From contig CAWUEW020000002.1 of NCBI GenBank assembly GCA_963921255.3, positions 124,001 to 188,000 of the forward strand: DNA of 64,000 bases. The letters run 5' to 3'. The notes under the pieces were generated by a model, which did not search any database, was not told the DNA's origin, and saw only the letters and a program-made list of their open reading frames with translations. Shown in pieces: positions 52,923-64,000 of the stretch. Position 1 is the first letter of the stretch, and each line of letters begins with the position of its first letter. The stretch comes from JANSYL01 sp963921255. Its GTDB lineage: Bacteria; Pseudomonadota; Alphaproteobacteria; Rhodobacterales; Rhodobacteraceae. The position numbers and the translations under genes are program-made.

Positions 52923-55096
52923 TCAATCGGCCCTCGGGGCGGGCGGGATGATCTGATCTTTCGGGCCATCGGCGATGATCTTGCCATCCTGCATGACGAT
53001 CACGCGATCCACGAGGGCCAGGAGATTGGTCCGGTGGGTGATCAACATGAGGGTCCGATCGCCCATTGCCTCGGACAGCCGCGCCATCAACGCGTTTCCG
53101 TCATCACGTCCATGGCCGCCCTTGGCTCGTCCAGAACCAGGATGGGCGGATCGCCCAACAGACCGCGCGCCATCGCAATGGATTGCTTTTGCCCTCCCGA
53201 AAGCCCATCGCCGCGTTCGGCAATCTGCGTGTCATATCCATGCGGCAGTTTTGCGACAAAGTCCTCAACGCCGGCAATACGAGCCGCTTGCAGGATTTCT
53301 GCATCCGTCGCGCGAGGTGCGCCGATCGCGATGTTCTCCCGCAGGCTTCCGGAAAAGAGCCATGCGTCCTGCAGAACAGCGCCGATGTTTCGACGCAGGT
53401 CGCCGGGATCGATCTGGCGAAGATCCGTCCCGTCAAGCCGAACAGAGCCCTCAGACGGCTGATACAGACCAAGCGCCATCCGGGCCAACGAGCTTTTGCC
53501 CGACCCAATTGGCCCCAGAATGGCGACGCGCTCCCCCGCAGCTATGTCCAAGGACACGCCAGACAACGCCGGCTGCGAAGCATCGGGGTACGAAAAGGAA
53601 ACGTCGTGGAAGCTGATCGCGCCGTCGGCCCGATCGCGCGACAGGTATTGGCGGCCTTCGGGTCGCTCGCTTTCGGCCTGCATCATCCGGTCAATCGCGC
53701 GGTAGGCAATACGCGTCTGGCTGATACGGGTCAGGGTTTGAGCAATTTGCGCCAACGGGGTCAGGGCCCGTCCCGTCAGGATGACGCTGGCGATCAATGC
53801 ACCCATCGAAATCGTGCCGCCAACGATCAGGAAGACACCATAGATTACGATGGCGATCTGGGACATCTGTTGGACAAAAGCTGTTGAGTTCAGGGCCAGT
53901 TGACTCAACGCACGGCTCTTGACGCTGTGCTCGGCTTGCTGGCGCAGTGCACGCTCCCATCGCGCCTTCATCCGGCCTTCCGCGCGCGACGCCTTGATCG
54001 TTTCCAGCCCCGCCAGCGCTTCGACCAGAACAGATTGCTTCGATTGGCCTTCCCGGAAGCTTTGTTCTGCCAGGCGCGCAAGGATGGGCTGCGTCGCCAG
54101 GGCGACGACCAGAACCAATGGCACCGCAACGAGCGGGACAACGGCCAACGGTCCGCCGATCAGGTAAATCACGCCGACAAACAGCAGGATAAACGGCAAA
54201 TCGACAATCGCCACCAGCGTGGCGGATGTGAAGAAATCCCGCAGGGTTTCGAATTCCCGCAAGGACGCGGCAACGGCGCCGGTCGATCCCTGTCGCGACG
54301 CCATCCGCAGCGACAGCACCCGGTCGAAAATCGTTCGACCCATTTGCAGATCGGCCCTTTGACCCGCTCGATCGATGAAGCTTGCTCGAAGCGTTCGAAT
54401 GGCGAAATCGAAGCCCAACGCCACCGCCACCCCAATGGTCAACGCCACGAGGCTTTCCAACGCCTGGTTGGGCAGGACGCGGTCGTAGACGACCATGATG
54501 AAGATCGATGTTGTCAGCGCCAGAACATTGGCAATCGCCGCAGCCATCGCCACCTGCACATAGCTCCAACGATTGGCGGCGAGCGCGGACCGGAACCAAT
54601 GTCCGTCCGGGCGGCTGTCGGCGGCCAAATCGGCACGTGGGCGCAGCAACACAACTTGGCCGGTCGCGACTTTGCCGAGGTCCTCATCGCTCAAGGCGAC
54701 GGCCCTGCCCCCCTCGCTCAGGCGCGGATCGAATACGGCCCACCCGGTTTGCGTTCTGGCCTCCAAACAGAGAGCGCCTGCCTCGGTCAAAACGACCGCC
54801 GGCAGCAGACTGTCGTCCAGCGCCCCCAAGGACAACGGGCCAATTCCGACCTCGAAACCCGCGCTTTCTGCAGCGCGAATCCCGGCTTTCAGCCCGTCCG
54901 TTTCGTCCGAGCGTTCGGCATCTTCGAACAACGCGCGCGAAATTGGCCGCTCGTGGACCTGCGCCGCGCGCGCAAGACAGCGCTGGACAAGCTGCGCGAC
55001 ATCATGGTTGGCGCCCGGCGCCAGACGAACCGGCACGGCAGACACTGCGTCCGCAGCCCCGTCCGGGACGTCGATCTGCAACTCAGCGTCCCGCAT
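52923..55096 (-). CDS. type I secretion ABC transporter, LapB-like, one frame break near 53091-53096
   Basis: From MRDAELQIDV (55096) the protein has an N-terminal ~125-residue degenerate C39 peptidase-like domain (GFEVGIGPLSLGALDDSLLPAVVL...WAVFDPRL), lacking an obvious catalytic Cys, typical of LapB-type exporters. Six membrane helices follow, then an ATPase domain with Walker A GPIGSGKSS, signature LSGGQKQSIAMARGL and Walker B ILVLDEP. The frame stops at 53087 just after DEPRAAMDVMTE, but adding one base gives TALMARLSEAMGDRTLMLITHR (switch His) and ends at 52923, ~724 residues in total. It exports the giant adhesin encoded upstream. Confidence 0.88.
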
Positions 55097-56399
55097 GTTG
55101 TCTCGGGTCGATGCCGAAGATGGCCAGCAGGTCGCCAGAAACGGCCAAGCGCTCGTACCCGGCCACACGCAGGGCCGACACGACCTCGGCCTGATTTCGG
55201 GCCGCCTGATTTGCCTCCCGGGTCAGGTCCAGGAGGTTCAGGATACTGGTGCGTCCCCCGGAAAACCCGGCCTCGGCATTTTCCAGAGCTGTGCGCGCCG
55301 CATCGACGGCGGTGCGGGCGGCGCGGGCCTCGGCGGACAGTGTGCGCTGGCGTTGTGCCGCGCTGCTGGCAAGGCGTTGCAGTTCAGACTCGGCCAGATC
55401 GTATTCAGCATTCGCCTGAGCGAGGTTCGCCTCCGCGGCTTCAATCGCCGCGCCGCGGCGGCCAGACGTGTCGATCGGGTAATCCAAGCGCAAGCCCCCG
55501 CCGACGTCGCCACCATCACCGTCCACCGTCCCGGTCAAATCGAAGAACAATCCCGGGTTCCGTTCCGCCCGTCGCGCTTCCAAAGTCGATCGCGCTGCGT
55601 CCCGCCGCGCGGCCAAGGCCAGCAGGGTGGGGTTCGACGCCGATGGCGTCGAGACCGCTGGCGCCTGGGGCACTGGAGATGCCGAAATGCTGCGTCCGAA
55701 GATCTCCATCGCGCGGGCCTCGGCTTCCGCGCGCTGGCCTTGCGCCCGCGCCAAAAGGGCGGCGGCATCGGCCCGGCGCGACGCAACCCGTAGCGTTTCG
55801 GCACTTCCGGCTGCACCAGACGACACGCGAAGATCGACCCGAGCAGCAATATCGTCGTGGTGCGCCAGCGACCGACGTGCGATTTCGACCAGGCGACGGG
55901 AAAGATACACCTCTTCCCAAGCCGCGACGGCACTGAGAGTCCGCTCGGTCAAACGCGTTACCGTTTCCGCTTGGCTTGCACGCACACCGGCCTCCGCGGC
56001 CTCCACGCGCAGGGACGTGGCCCCACCATCATAGAGCAACTGGGTTAACCGGATGCCGGGCGTGAACGTCGTATCATCCGAGGCTGTGGACCCGCCCGCA
56101 GTGACGCCAAGGTTCAACGCCGGTCGGCGTCCGGCCGCTTCCGTGGCAACGCCGGCGCGCGCGACAGACTCGGCGGCGCGTGCGGCAACCGCCGTTGGCC
56201 CGTTGATCAGGCTGGCCGACAACGCCTGTCCAAGAGGGGTGTCCGATAAGCTGGCGGCGGCCAACGGCGCTACCGCCAATTGGTCAACCGGTTGCAGCTC
56301 TGGAGCGGTGCGTGCAATCGGGTTGGTCGGAGTGCAGGCGGCCGCGAAAGCAGCAACGGCAACCAGACTGAAGACGAACGGTTTGCTCATTCCAATCAT
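55083..56399 (-). CDS. TolC-family outer-membrane efflux protein, possible lipoprotein
   Basis: The 438-residue protein has two OEP repeats rich in Ala/Gln/Arg coiled coil (residues ~95-260 and ~290-420), for example SQAETVTRLTERTLSAVAAWEEVYLSRRLVEIARRSLAHHDDIAARVDLRVSSGAAGSAETLRVASRRADAAALLARAQGQR. The signal region (MSKPFVFSLVAVAAFAAACTP) ends with a lipobox-like AAAC, so it may be lipid-anchored as in some OprM-type proteins. It forms the outer-membrane channel of the secretion system. The ATG at 56399 overlaps the SapC-like stop (ATGA) for translational coupling, and the 3' end overlaps the ABC start. Confidence 0.88.
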   Translation of the reverse strand: MIGMSKPFVFSLVAVAAFAAACTPTNPIARTAPELQPVDQLAVAPLAAASLSDTPLGQALSASLINGPTAVAARAAESVARAGVATEAAGRRPALNLGVTAGGSTASDDTTFTPGIRLTQLLYDGGATSLRVEAAEAGVRASQAETVTRLTERTLSAVAAWEEVYLSRRLVEIARRSLAHHDDIAARVDLRVSSGAAGSAETLRVASRRADAAALLARAQGQRAEAEARAMEIFGRSISASPVPQAPAVSTPSASNPTLLALAARRDAARSTLEARRAERNPGLFFDLTGTVDGDGGDVGGGLRLDYPIDTSGRRGAAIEAAEANLAQANAEYDLAESELQRLASSAAQRQRTLSAEARAARTAVDAARTALENAEAGFSGGRTSILNLLDLTREANQAARNQAEVVSALRVAGYERLAVSGDLLAIFGIDPRQHAGR

Positions 56400-57133
56400 G
56401 CCACATCCTCGCGAAGGGCCTGCAGAAACGCGGTTGCGGCCGGCGCGTCGGACGGCGGTAGAACGGCAGCACCGTGTCCAGATGGGCGCGGCTGCACAAG
56501 CTGCGGGGCCACTTGCGTCACGGATGCGCGCGACGCGTCGACGAGAAAGGCCAACCGCAGCGCATCCGCGTCCTGCAAGCGGGATAAAGTCGCCGGATCG
56601 GCGCGATCGAGCGCGTCCAGATCAGCAATCCGAAACCCGGGGTAGCGCGCGTCGGGTGTCAGGATATTTGCATCCTCCAGCGCTTGAGCGGCCCGACGAA
56701 TGGCCTGTCGACCGCTGCGCCATGCGCGAAGGCGTGTGAGGTGCGCTTTGGTTTGGGGCGCGAGTACGCCTTGCGCCTCGAACAACGGATGGGCTCCCGA
56801 CGAAACGTCCGGCACCAACTGGGCGTCATCAACCACGACCACGTCGCCCGCGGCGCTGGACAGAAGTCCAAACGGGCCGTGCGCCGCAGCGCCCGGAAGG
56901 ACCGAGGCGCGCCACGTGCCCAAACCATCGACAACGCTGCTGGCCTGGTACCGTACGGGGAGTACCGGTTCGGGCCGCGCGCCAGCGCCGGTGAACAGGA
57001 GCAAAAAGCGCACGGCCAGGACATTCAATTCGGCGAATGATACCGACACAACATCTTCAATGACGGCCGTTTCCCGCGATGGCGGGCGCCAGGCCAGCCC
57101 TGCATGGGCATCGAAGGAAAGGGGTGTGTGCAT
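56396..57133 (-). CDS. SapC-family protein
   Basis: The 245-residue soluble protein has SFDAHAGLAWRPPSRETAVIEDVVSVSFAELNVLAVRFLLLFTGAGARPEPVLPVRY at the N terminus, matching the SapC pattern ('n.ef...a..ypi.F'), and LPGAAAHGPFGLLSSAAGDVVVVDDAQLVPDVSSGAHPLFEAQG. SapC-like proteins occur near S-layer or type I-secreted giant proteins; their function is unknown, perhaps in folding, modification or secretion control. It lies between the adhesin and TolC genes, with ATGA overlap to the latter. Confidence 0.8.
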   Translation of the reverse strand: MHTPLSFDAHAGLAWRPPSRETAVIEDVVSVSFAELNVLAVRFLLLFTGAGARPEPVLPVRYQASSVVDGLGTWRASVLPGAAAHGPFGLLSSAAGDVVVVDDAQLVPDVSSGAHPLFEAQGVLAPQTKAHLTRLRAWRSGRQAIRRAAQALEDANILTPDARYPGFRIADLDALDRADPATLSRLQDADALRLAFLVDASRASVTQVAPQLVQPRPSGHGAAVLPPSDAPAATAFLQALREDVA

Positions 57134-57187
57134 GAAAGACCTAATGTGTAGGGCCGGCGCGCACGGCTCGGCGCGCCAGCCGACCGT

Positions 57188-58287
57188 TCAAACTTCCGGC
57201 AATCGCAAATTGCTCGCATCGAAGTTCTGGAGATCATCAAACGACAATCCGTCCAAACGTGCGATGCTGTCAGTCTGATAACCGCCGTTCTCGGTCGCCA
57301 GCCCATCCTGATCGACCCGCCAGACGAAGACGGCGCTTTCGTCGGCCGTTAGGGCGATAACATCGCGGTTGGGGCCGAGGTTGAGATTGAGATCAAAGAG
57401 ATCCTTGACCGCAGCATCTTCCGCCAATGAGCTTCCTGTGGTCACGTCAAAGACGAGAATGCCCGTATCTGCATTGAGGACGATGTTTCCGTTCAAATCC
57501 CCCTGCGAGATTTTTTGGACTGCATTGCCGCCATACGTGTTGTGGGCCTGCGTGTCGAATTGCAGGACATCATCCCCATTGGGATCAAACCCGATGATCT
57601 TGTCAAAACCGTTCACGCCCTGACTGTCTTCGAGGATGACAACCTGAGATCCCGTTCCGTCCGCCCCGCTGACAAGCTGGAAGGTGTCGAACTCGGGCGT
57701 TGAGACGTCAACAGACCAACCGAACGCCCAGAAATCCGTGCTGCCACTGAGCGGATTCCCCGCCAGGTCGGTCACGCCAAACGTTGCCAGCGGGGTCACG
57801 TCATTCGCTCCAAATGTGCCGGCAGCTGGCAATTCGTTTGTGTCGAGAGTCACCGACAGCACAAACGTGCGCGCACCCGAGATATCGACCCCGGACACAA
57901 ACTCACCAGAATTTGCCGGGAATTCGTCGCCGGGCAAGAACGGGGCCGCATCTGTGATCAACGTCCCGTCGAACCCGAGGCTGTTTGACACGAAGGCGAT
58001 GTCACCCGTCACGACAATTCGCGCAACAAGCGGAACCGCACCGCTTACCCCGTCAGGGCGCCGGTGTTCACACCAATCTGGATGGACTCAAAAGCGCCCT
58101 GCGCATTTGGATCTGCCGGCGGGACGATGACCGCTTGCAGCGCGCCCTCGGTCCCCGCGAGACTGTCCAGAATGATCACGTCGTCATCCGTTGCCCCCTG
58201 CGGATCACTGCGTGTTCCCCCATCGATGGTGACTGGCGCTCCAGGCGTCACAAGAAGGTCATTTGTGTCGTCTGAGCCTTTGAACAC
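57188..58287 (-). repeat. C-terminal module of the adhesin, copy 2
   Basis: This ~365-codon unit runs from VFKGSDDTNDLL to NLRLPEV and parallels copy 1 over its whole length: IDGGxRSDPxGATDDDVIxLD, VNTGALTG, VTGDIAFVSNSLGF, DSQGxNGFDKIIGFDP, DTGIL, LTADxSA and TDSIARLDGLS. Confidence 0.85.
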
Positions 58288-61200
58288 GACTTCGGGCAAT
58301 TGGATGTTGTTGCCATTGAAGCTCGACAGGTCACCGTAGCTTAGCCCGTCCAAGCGGGCGATGCTGTCGGTGCGGAATCCGTCATTCAGGCTCGGATCTC
58401 CACCCTGATCCACGCGCCAGATATGGATCGCGCTGTCATCGGCCGTCAGGACGATCAGGTTTTGCCCCGCCGCGAGGTCCAGCCGTTGTCCGCAAAGACA
58501 GATTGGACGTTCGCATCCTCGGACAATGGCGTCCCTGACCCCAGATCAAGGATGAGGATACCCGTGTCGAAATTGATCGACGGTGTTCCGCTCAGATCGT
58601 TCGGACCAAGCACCTGCACATTTGGTCCGCCATAGCTTTGCGCATTGAAGACATTGATCCGGATCACATCGTCGTTGATCGGGTCGAACCCGATGATCTT
58701 GTCGAACCCGTTGCTGCCCTGGCTGTCGGTCAGCACAACCACCTGTTGGCCCGCGCCATCGACGCCATTGACGAGTTGGAAGCTGCCAAATGTGGGCAAG
58801 GTCGCATCAACTTCCCAACCGAAAGCCCAAAACTCCGCGCTTGCACTCAATGCGTTGCCCGCAAAAAAATGGTCACGCCGAACGACGCAAGGTCTGTTGT
58901 GTCGGTCGGCCCGAAGCTGCCCGGCGATGGCAACTGTGCTGTGTCCAACGACACGGAAATGGCGAACGTCCGGACGTCGATGATATCGACACCTGTCACC
59001 ACAGTTCCATCCGGAAGCGACTGACCCGGCAGGAAGGATTGGGCCGCGGTGATCAGCGGCGACTCGAACCCTAAGCTGTTGGAGACGAATGCAATATCTC
59101 CTGTAACGGTCACTCGGGCAACCAAATCGACGACGCCCGATGCACCGGACAGGAAGCCGGTCAACGCTCCTGTGTTGACACTGATCTTGATCGTTTCGTG
59201 AGTATCCGGTGCGACCGGCGCGACGATCGCGGCGTTCAGAACACCCTCAGTCCCGTCCATGTTGTCCAGGAGGATCACATCATCATCGGTGGCGCCGTTC
59301 GGGTCGGACCGTGACCCACCGTCGATGACTTCTGGGACACCGCTCGCCCGGATCAGATCGTTCGAGTCATCTCCGGCGACGGACGTCAGCGCGAACGCAC
59401 CGCCGGAATAATCGTATGACACCGTCCCGTTTCCGTCAGCGCGGTCAAATTGCAGGCTGGTATAGCGTCCGGTCTGCTGATCGAACTGTATGGCTTGATT
59501 GATCTTGAACTCATCCAGCTCAATCGTCCCATTGTTGTCGAGCGTGACGCCACTCAAGGCAAGCTTCACCGACTCCGTGGCGCCGGTGTTGAGGTTCATC
59601 TTGAACAGGAAGACCTCTTCCGTTCCGCCGGCCAGATTCTGACGTTCCACAATCCCGACAAAGGTGCCATCGGGATTGGAATAATCGGACGCGATGTAGA
59701 TGATGTTGAGCGGCAAGGTGTCGCCAGGTGTCCACGTCGGATCAACATCCTCGAGCTTCACGATACGCGACGTGATACCCGCCGCTCCGAAGTTGAGGTT
59801 CGTGGCCGGTGGCGTGTTGTTCAGCGGCCCCGGTATAGCATCCGCGACGCTGGCCGCAGGTATCGTGTAGATCGTGTACAAGGCGTCGGCATCATGCTGG
59901 ATACCGTTGGTCAAATCCCCGGACAAACCCGGTTGAGCGATAAACAGGGTATCGTTGAAGACGGCGGGCACAGACGTCAAAGCCGGGAAATCCGTTCCCG
60001 GGGCGCCCGGGGTGCCCAGGCCCGCCGTGCCATCAAGTGTAATGAACTCAGCCGGGATCGGATCCTCGGAATCCTTGGCGTAAGCCACGATTACCTTGAA
60101 GTCGAACCCGTCCTCCCAAGTCGCGGTGACGTTCATGACAAAGACTTGCAGGTCCGTGGATTGCAACTCGGACGTGCCAATTGCCACTTGTGCGCCTTGC
60201 GGGACAACTTGAAGGACATCGGCCACCGGATCGATGATCTTGGTGCCAAGTTCGAACTTGGTGCTGTTCGCAGCCCCCACCTGAGAGTTGACCAGAAGGC
60301 CCTGGTTGATCGTCGCGGAAGATCCATCAACCGTGATCACAAGCGTCCCGGCCTTCACCATTCCATCAATGTCTGAGAAGTTCGAGTTCGGCACTTCGAT
60401 ACTGAAGGCGCCGTTGGCGTCTGTCGAAGCGTTGAAGGTCAGCGGCGCGGTGTTCGCCGCCCCCTGCCCCGGCGTGAACGTGGCCGTCACGGTCGTACCA
60501 GTGGGCACATTGGTGACAGAGCCATTTATGAAACTGCTGCTGCCTTGCGCGAAGCCATCAAAACCCTGCGCATAGACGCGAACAAGGTCACCGTCCACCG
60601 AGCCGTTGTCGAGCGTGATCTGCTGCGTCGGCTCCGGAACAAGATCGACGGTGCGGGTGGCGTTCGCGGCGCCCGAGGAATTGCCAACGGCATCCGTCGC
60701 GACCGCCGTGATCGTGTAGTCGTCGTCCGGTGCGAGGCTCAGATCGACCGTGACGGACCAATTGCCCGTCGTTCCGTCCGCCTGCACCTGCTGTTGGCTG
60801 ACCGTCGTGAAGTCCGCCGAAAACAGAGCAGAGCTCAACGTGACGGTCGCGCCGGGTTCGGCGTTGCCGGAAATCTCAACCTGATCAATGCCGTTCGACG
60901 TCAGCGTTGCGGACCCCGCATCGAAGGTAGGCGCATTTGGCGGTTGGGTATCAATCAGGAAGTTCACGACCGTTGCTGTCGATGTGTTGCCGGCAGCGTC
61001 GCGCGCCGTCACCGACAATGATGCGGCACCATCAACTCCGATCTCGCCAGATGTGATCGGGATCGACCATGTGCCATCCCCAAGAACCGTTGTCTGTTTG
61101 CTGAGCGTCGCCCCATCCGAGAATGTCGCCGTGCCAGAGATCGTGGCGCCGGGTTCACCTGTGCCGGTCAACGGTGTCGGGTTGGCAGCCGCAGCAGCAT

Positions 61201-64000
61201 TCAAGGTGTTGGAGTCGTTGAGGCCGAACGGATCGACCGTCGGCGCGGACGGCGGCGTGGTATCGACTGGCGCCAGCACCACGGTTGCCGCCACCGGCGC
61301 CGATGCACCGCCCGCATTTCCGGCAGGGTCCACAGCGCTGGCGGCAAAGCTGACGCCACCGCTCGTCGGTAGTTCGCCTTGAGCGAAGGTTGCCGTGAAG
61401 TCGCCGTTTCCGTCAGCCGTGACAACTTTCTGCACCGTAGACGTGTCATCCAACGTCATGACCACCGTGACGGTCGAGCCGGCTTGCGTTGATCCACTTA
61501 CGTCAACACCAGCCGCACGCTCGGCGTCGTTGATTTCTGCGCCCTCGGTCAATGCGGACAGGGTGACCGTCGGATTGACGGTATCAAAAGTCAGATCGCG
61601 CGTGGTCGCAGAGCTTCGGTTCCCGGCGCCATCTTCGGCGACGGCAGAAACCGTGACCGTCTCAGACGCACCAGATGGCAACGACGCTGCCGGGATGGTC
61701 GCCGTCCATGCTCCGCCGCCATTGGCCTGAACCGTAATCGGCGTTCCGCCGTCAAACGTCACCTCAACCGACGTATTGGCAGGCGCGGTGCCGGTGATGA
61801 CGAGATCGCTGCCGGCTTCGGTGGCGTTCAACAGATCATCTGTCGACACCGCGCCAATGCTTGGTGCCGCGACAGCGGAGGTGTCGATCGTGAACGCACG
61901 ATCGGTCTGGCTGCTTTCGTTGCCGTTTTCGTCGATTGCGATCGCCGATACCGACGCGGCCCCATCTGGGAATGGACCGTTGAAGGTGGTCGAAAAGGCA
62001 CCGTTGGTGACGGCAACCGTCTCCGATTGCGCTCCAAAGCTCACTCGGACCTCGACGGCGCCCGCTGCTGTGCCCGACACCGTTATCCCGTCCGCTGCGT
62101 CCGAGGCGTTGACCGTGTCGTCACCGTCCACGGGATTGATGCCGGGTGCTGATGGGGCAACGGTATCCAACAGGGCATTGAGTGTCCCAGGTTGGGATGT
62201 GTTGCCCGCGTCATCACTTGCGATGGCCGAGATGGTGAATGCACCCTGCGGTTTGTTCTGCAAGCCGCCGACCGGTACTGCGATCTCCCATACGCCCGTC
62301 TGATCTGCGGTCGTCGACCCGAGTGCCAGGTCCGTGCCGTCTTGGAATGTGATTGTGACTACGACGTCGAGGCCGGCACCTGCCGTCCCACTGACGACAT
62401 TGTTGGCGGCATCCGCAATCGCGGAATTCACAACGCTTGTACCTGACCCGTCATTGAACGTGTCGATCGACGGCGCTGAAATGGCAGACGTGTCAATCGT
62501 GAAGGCCTGGTTGGTGGCGCCGCTTTCATTCCCCGCGGCGTCAATCGCAATGGCCGACACAGAGGCGGCGCCGTCTGTGAACGGTCCGTTGAAGGTCGCG
62601 GTGTAGGACCCATTGTTTACGGCAACGGTCTCGGTGTCCGCTCCGAAACTGACGCGGACTTGCGCTGCATCGGTTGGTGCTGTGCCGGACACCGTGATCC
62701 CGTCCGCTGCGTCGGTGGCATTAACCGTATTGTCCCCGTCGACCGGCGCGATTGTCGGCGCATTCGGCGCTTGGGTATCCAAAGTGAAGTTCAGAAGCGC
62801 CGTCGGAGATTCGTTGCCAGCGCTGTCGGTGGCAACCGCGCGGATGCTGGCAACACCATCGCCGCCGATATCCGCCGTGGTCACCGGAACGGACCACGTC
62901 CCTCCTTCGGCGACAACGGTTTGTTTTTGGACAACTTTTCCGTCTGCGAAGGTGACGGTCACGTCGATGGTGGCGCCGACCTCTCCGGTGCCGTCGAGCG
63001 ACTCGGGCGATGCCGCGGCCGCCGCATTCACGACATTGTCGTTGTTTGTTCCTACCGAGTTGATCCCCGGGGCCGACGGCGCCGTGGTGTCAATTGTCAC
63101 CTGACGGGAGCCGGTCGGGGAGGCGTTGCCTGCCCCGTCCGTCGCGACCACGTCGACGGTGTAGGGTGTCGCTGAATCGGCTGGCAAACCGGCCTTTACA
63201 ACAGTGACGGTCCAATCCCCGTTTGCGTCAGCGGTCGTCGTGGATGACGTGCCAGTGCCGCGGAAGGTTACCGTGACGGTGGTATTCGCGGCTGCGGTGC
63301 CCGAAATCTCGACACCCGCATCCGCCTCCGACCCATTGATCACGTCATCGGTCGCAATCGCTGCGATCGTGGGGGTGCCCGGTGCCTGGGTTTGAATGTC
63401 GATATCCCGCGTGCCGGCGACGCTGCGGTTCCCATATTGGTCAATCGCAAAGGCAGAAACGGTGATCCCGGTGCCGTCGTCAGGCAACGAGGCCGCAGGA
63501 ATGGAGGCCGTGAAGACCCCATTCGACAACACAGCATCAAACGTACCCTGCACACCGTCGATCGTCACCTCGACCGTGGTTGCGCCTGGCGCTGTGACCC
63601 CGATTTCGACAGGAGATTGCGCTTCGGCAAAACCGATCACGTCATCACCCGCAACCGTGCCAATTACGGGTGCAGCCGGCGGGGTCGTGTCAACCAAAGC
63701 CGAAAGCGTGCCCGCGGTCGACGTGTTCCCAGCCGCATCGGTCGCCGTTGCCGAGATTGTGACGTTGCCTTGTGCCCGGTTGAGCAAGGCGCCTGACGGC
63801 ACGGGTGCGTCCCACGCTCCGGTCTCGCCGGCGACGACAGGATCAAGCGCCAAAACTGCCCCGTCGCTGAAGGTAATCGTCACGGTGACAGTTGACCCTG
63901 CTTCTGCCGTCCCGCTGACACTGTTGTCCGAGGCGGCTGCAACTTGCGCATTTACAACGTTGCCAATATCGCCATCAAAGTCTTCGATTGTCGGAGCGCC
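57188..64000 (-). CDS. giant Ig-repeat adhesin, probably type I-secreted; 5' part beyond the window, three apparent frame breaks
   Basis: The frame enters from the right edge and runs to 57188. The first ~1,200 visible residues hold about ten bacterial Ig-like domains of ~90-100 residues, each opening with a (I/V/L)DT.(A/P)P.AP pattern and ending near DAAGN.S. A ~370-residue unique region follows, then two tandem ~365-residue copies of a second module that ends ...DSIARLDGLS..DL..F...N..LPEV. Single-base breaks occur at the A-run 58863-58869, near 58481-58486 and at the C-run 58048-58051; adding one base at each gives one continuous reading. The downstream HlyD/ABC/TolC genes are the likely exporter, and the C terminus the likely secretion signal. 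It probably mediates surface adhesion or biofilm. Confidence 0.85.
58288..59390 (-). repeat. C-terminal module of the adhesin, copy 1
   Basis: This is the first of the two tandem units, from GDDSNDLI to NIQLPEV. It contains two of the three frame breaks. Unit length matches copy 2 within a few bases, so this is a whole-domain duplication. Confidence 0.82.

Noticed and set aside
53900..55936. 678-codon plus-strand frame
   Set aside because: It is antisense to the secretion ABC and TolC genes and has low-complexity Arg/Pro-rich sequence.
58860..58872. Programmed frameshift at the seven-base T run in the adhesin
   Set aside because: The run is slippery, but two more single-base breaks follow in the same gene without such motifs; base-calling error explains all three more simply.
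59400..64000. Dense periodic repeats resembling a repeat array
   Set aside because: Period is ~280-300 bp and in frame: they encode Ig-like domains of the adhesin. There are no short spaced direct repeats, so this is not a CRISPR array.

Overview
The window is GC-rich chromosomal DNA from an alphaproteobacterium, most likely a Rhodobacteraceae (Roseobacter-group) marine bacterium. This is inferred from codon and base use, the tRNA set, the TRAP and ABC uptake systems, the GlxBCD/GlnT cluster and the many small proteins typical of that group. No rRNA genes, CRISPR arrays or replication origin were seen.

Layout. 1-10 kb is housekeeping and envelope genes: two acyltransferase-type membrane genes, two tandem lysozyme-like genes (one frame-disrupted), a tandem pair of tRNA-Asp, two tRNA-Val, EamA exporter, GNAT, pirin, histidine phosphatase, an HU-like protein and a polysaccharide deacetylase. 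10.33-13.81 kb is a mobile element with 23-bp perfect terminal inverted repeats and an IS1595/ISXO2-type transposase. One compact operon inside it carries passengers: an EcoRI-family adenine methyltransferase, a DUF262-HNH protein and a 56-residue protein. It abuts a small host gene whose stop codon now comes from the repeat. 14-29.5 kb is a complete-looking myo-inositol regulon: iolG-iolJ-iolB-like-iolC-iolD on the minus strand; dehydrogenase-iolE-dehydrogenase on the plus strand; a LacI regulator; then ABC binding protein-permease-ATPase, an Fe(II)/2-oxoglutarate dioxygenase and a second iolB. Two identical 16-bp operators sit at the two divergent promoters. 29.5-36.3 kb holds a small lipoprotein, CapA-like protein, YcaQ-like glycosylase, acyl-CoA synthetase and an MsbA-like exporter. 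36.4-41.5 kb is an XRE-cupin regulator with glxB-glxC-glxD-glnT (N-methylglutamate/glutamine type). 41.5-46.5 kb is an RND pump, its adaptor and a divergent TetR regulator. 46.5-51.4 kb is a phosphohexomutase and a TAXI-TRAP uptake operon. 51.6-64 kb is a type I secretion operon (HlyD, LapB-like ABC, TolC, SapC-like) downstream of a giant Ig-repeat adhesin that runs off the right edge.

A cross-cutting point is that six otherwise intact-looking genes or loci contain nine single-base reading-frame breaks, eight of them apparent one-base losses, often in homopolymers. This looks more like base-calling error in the assembly than nine real mutations. I therefore annotate those genes over their full restored span and flag each break.
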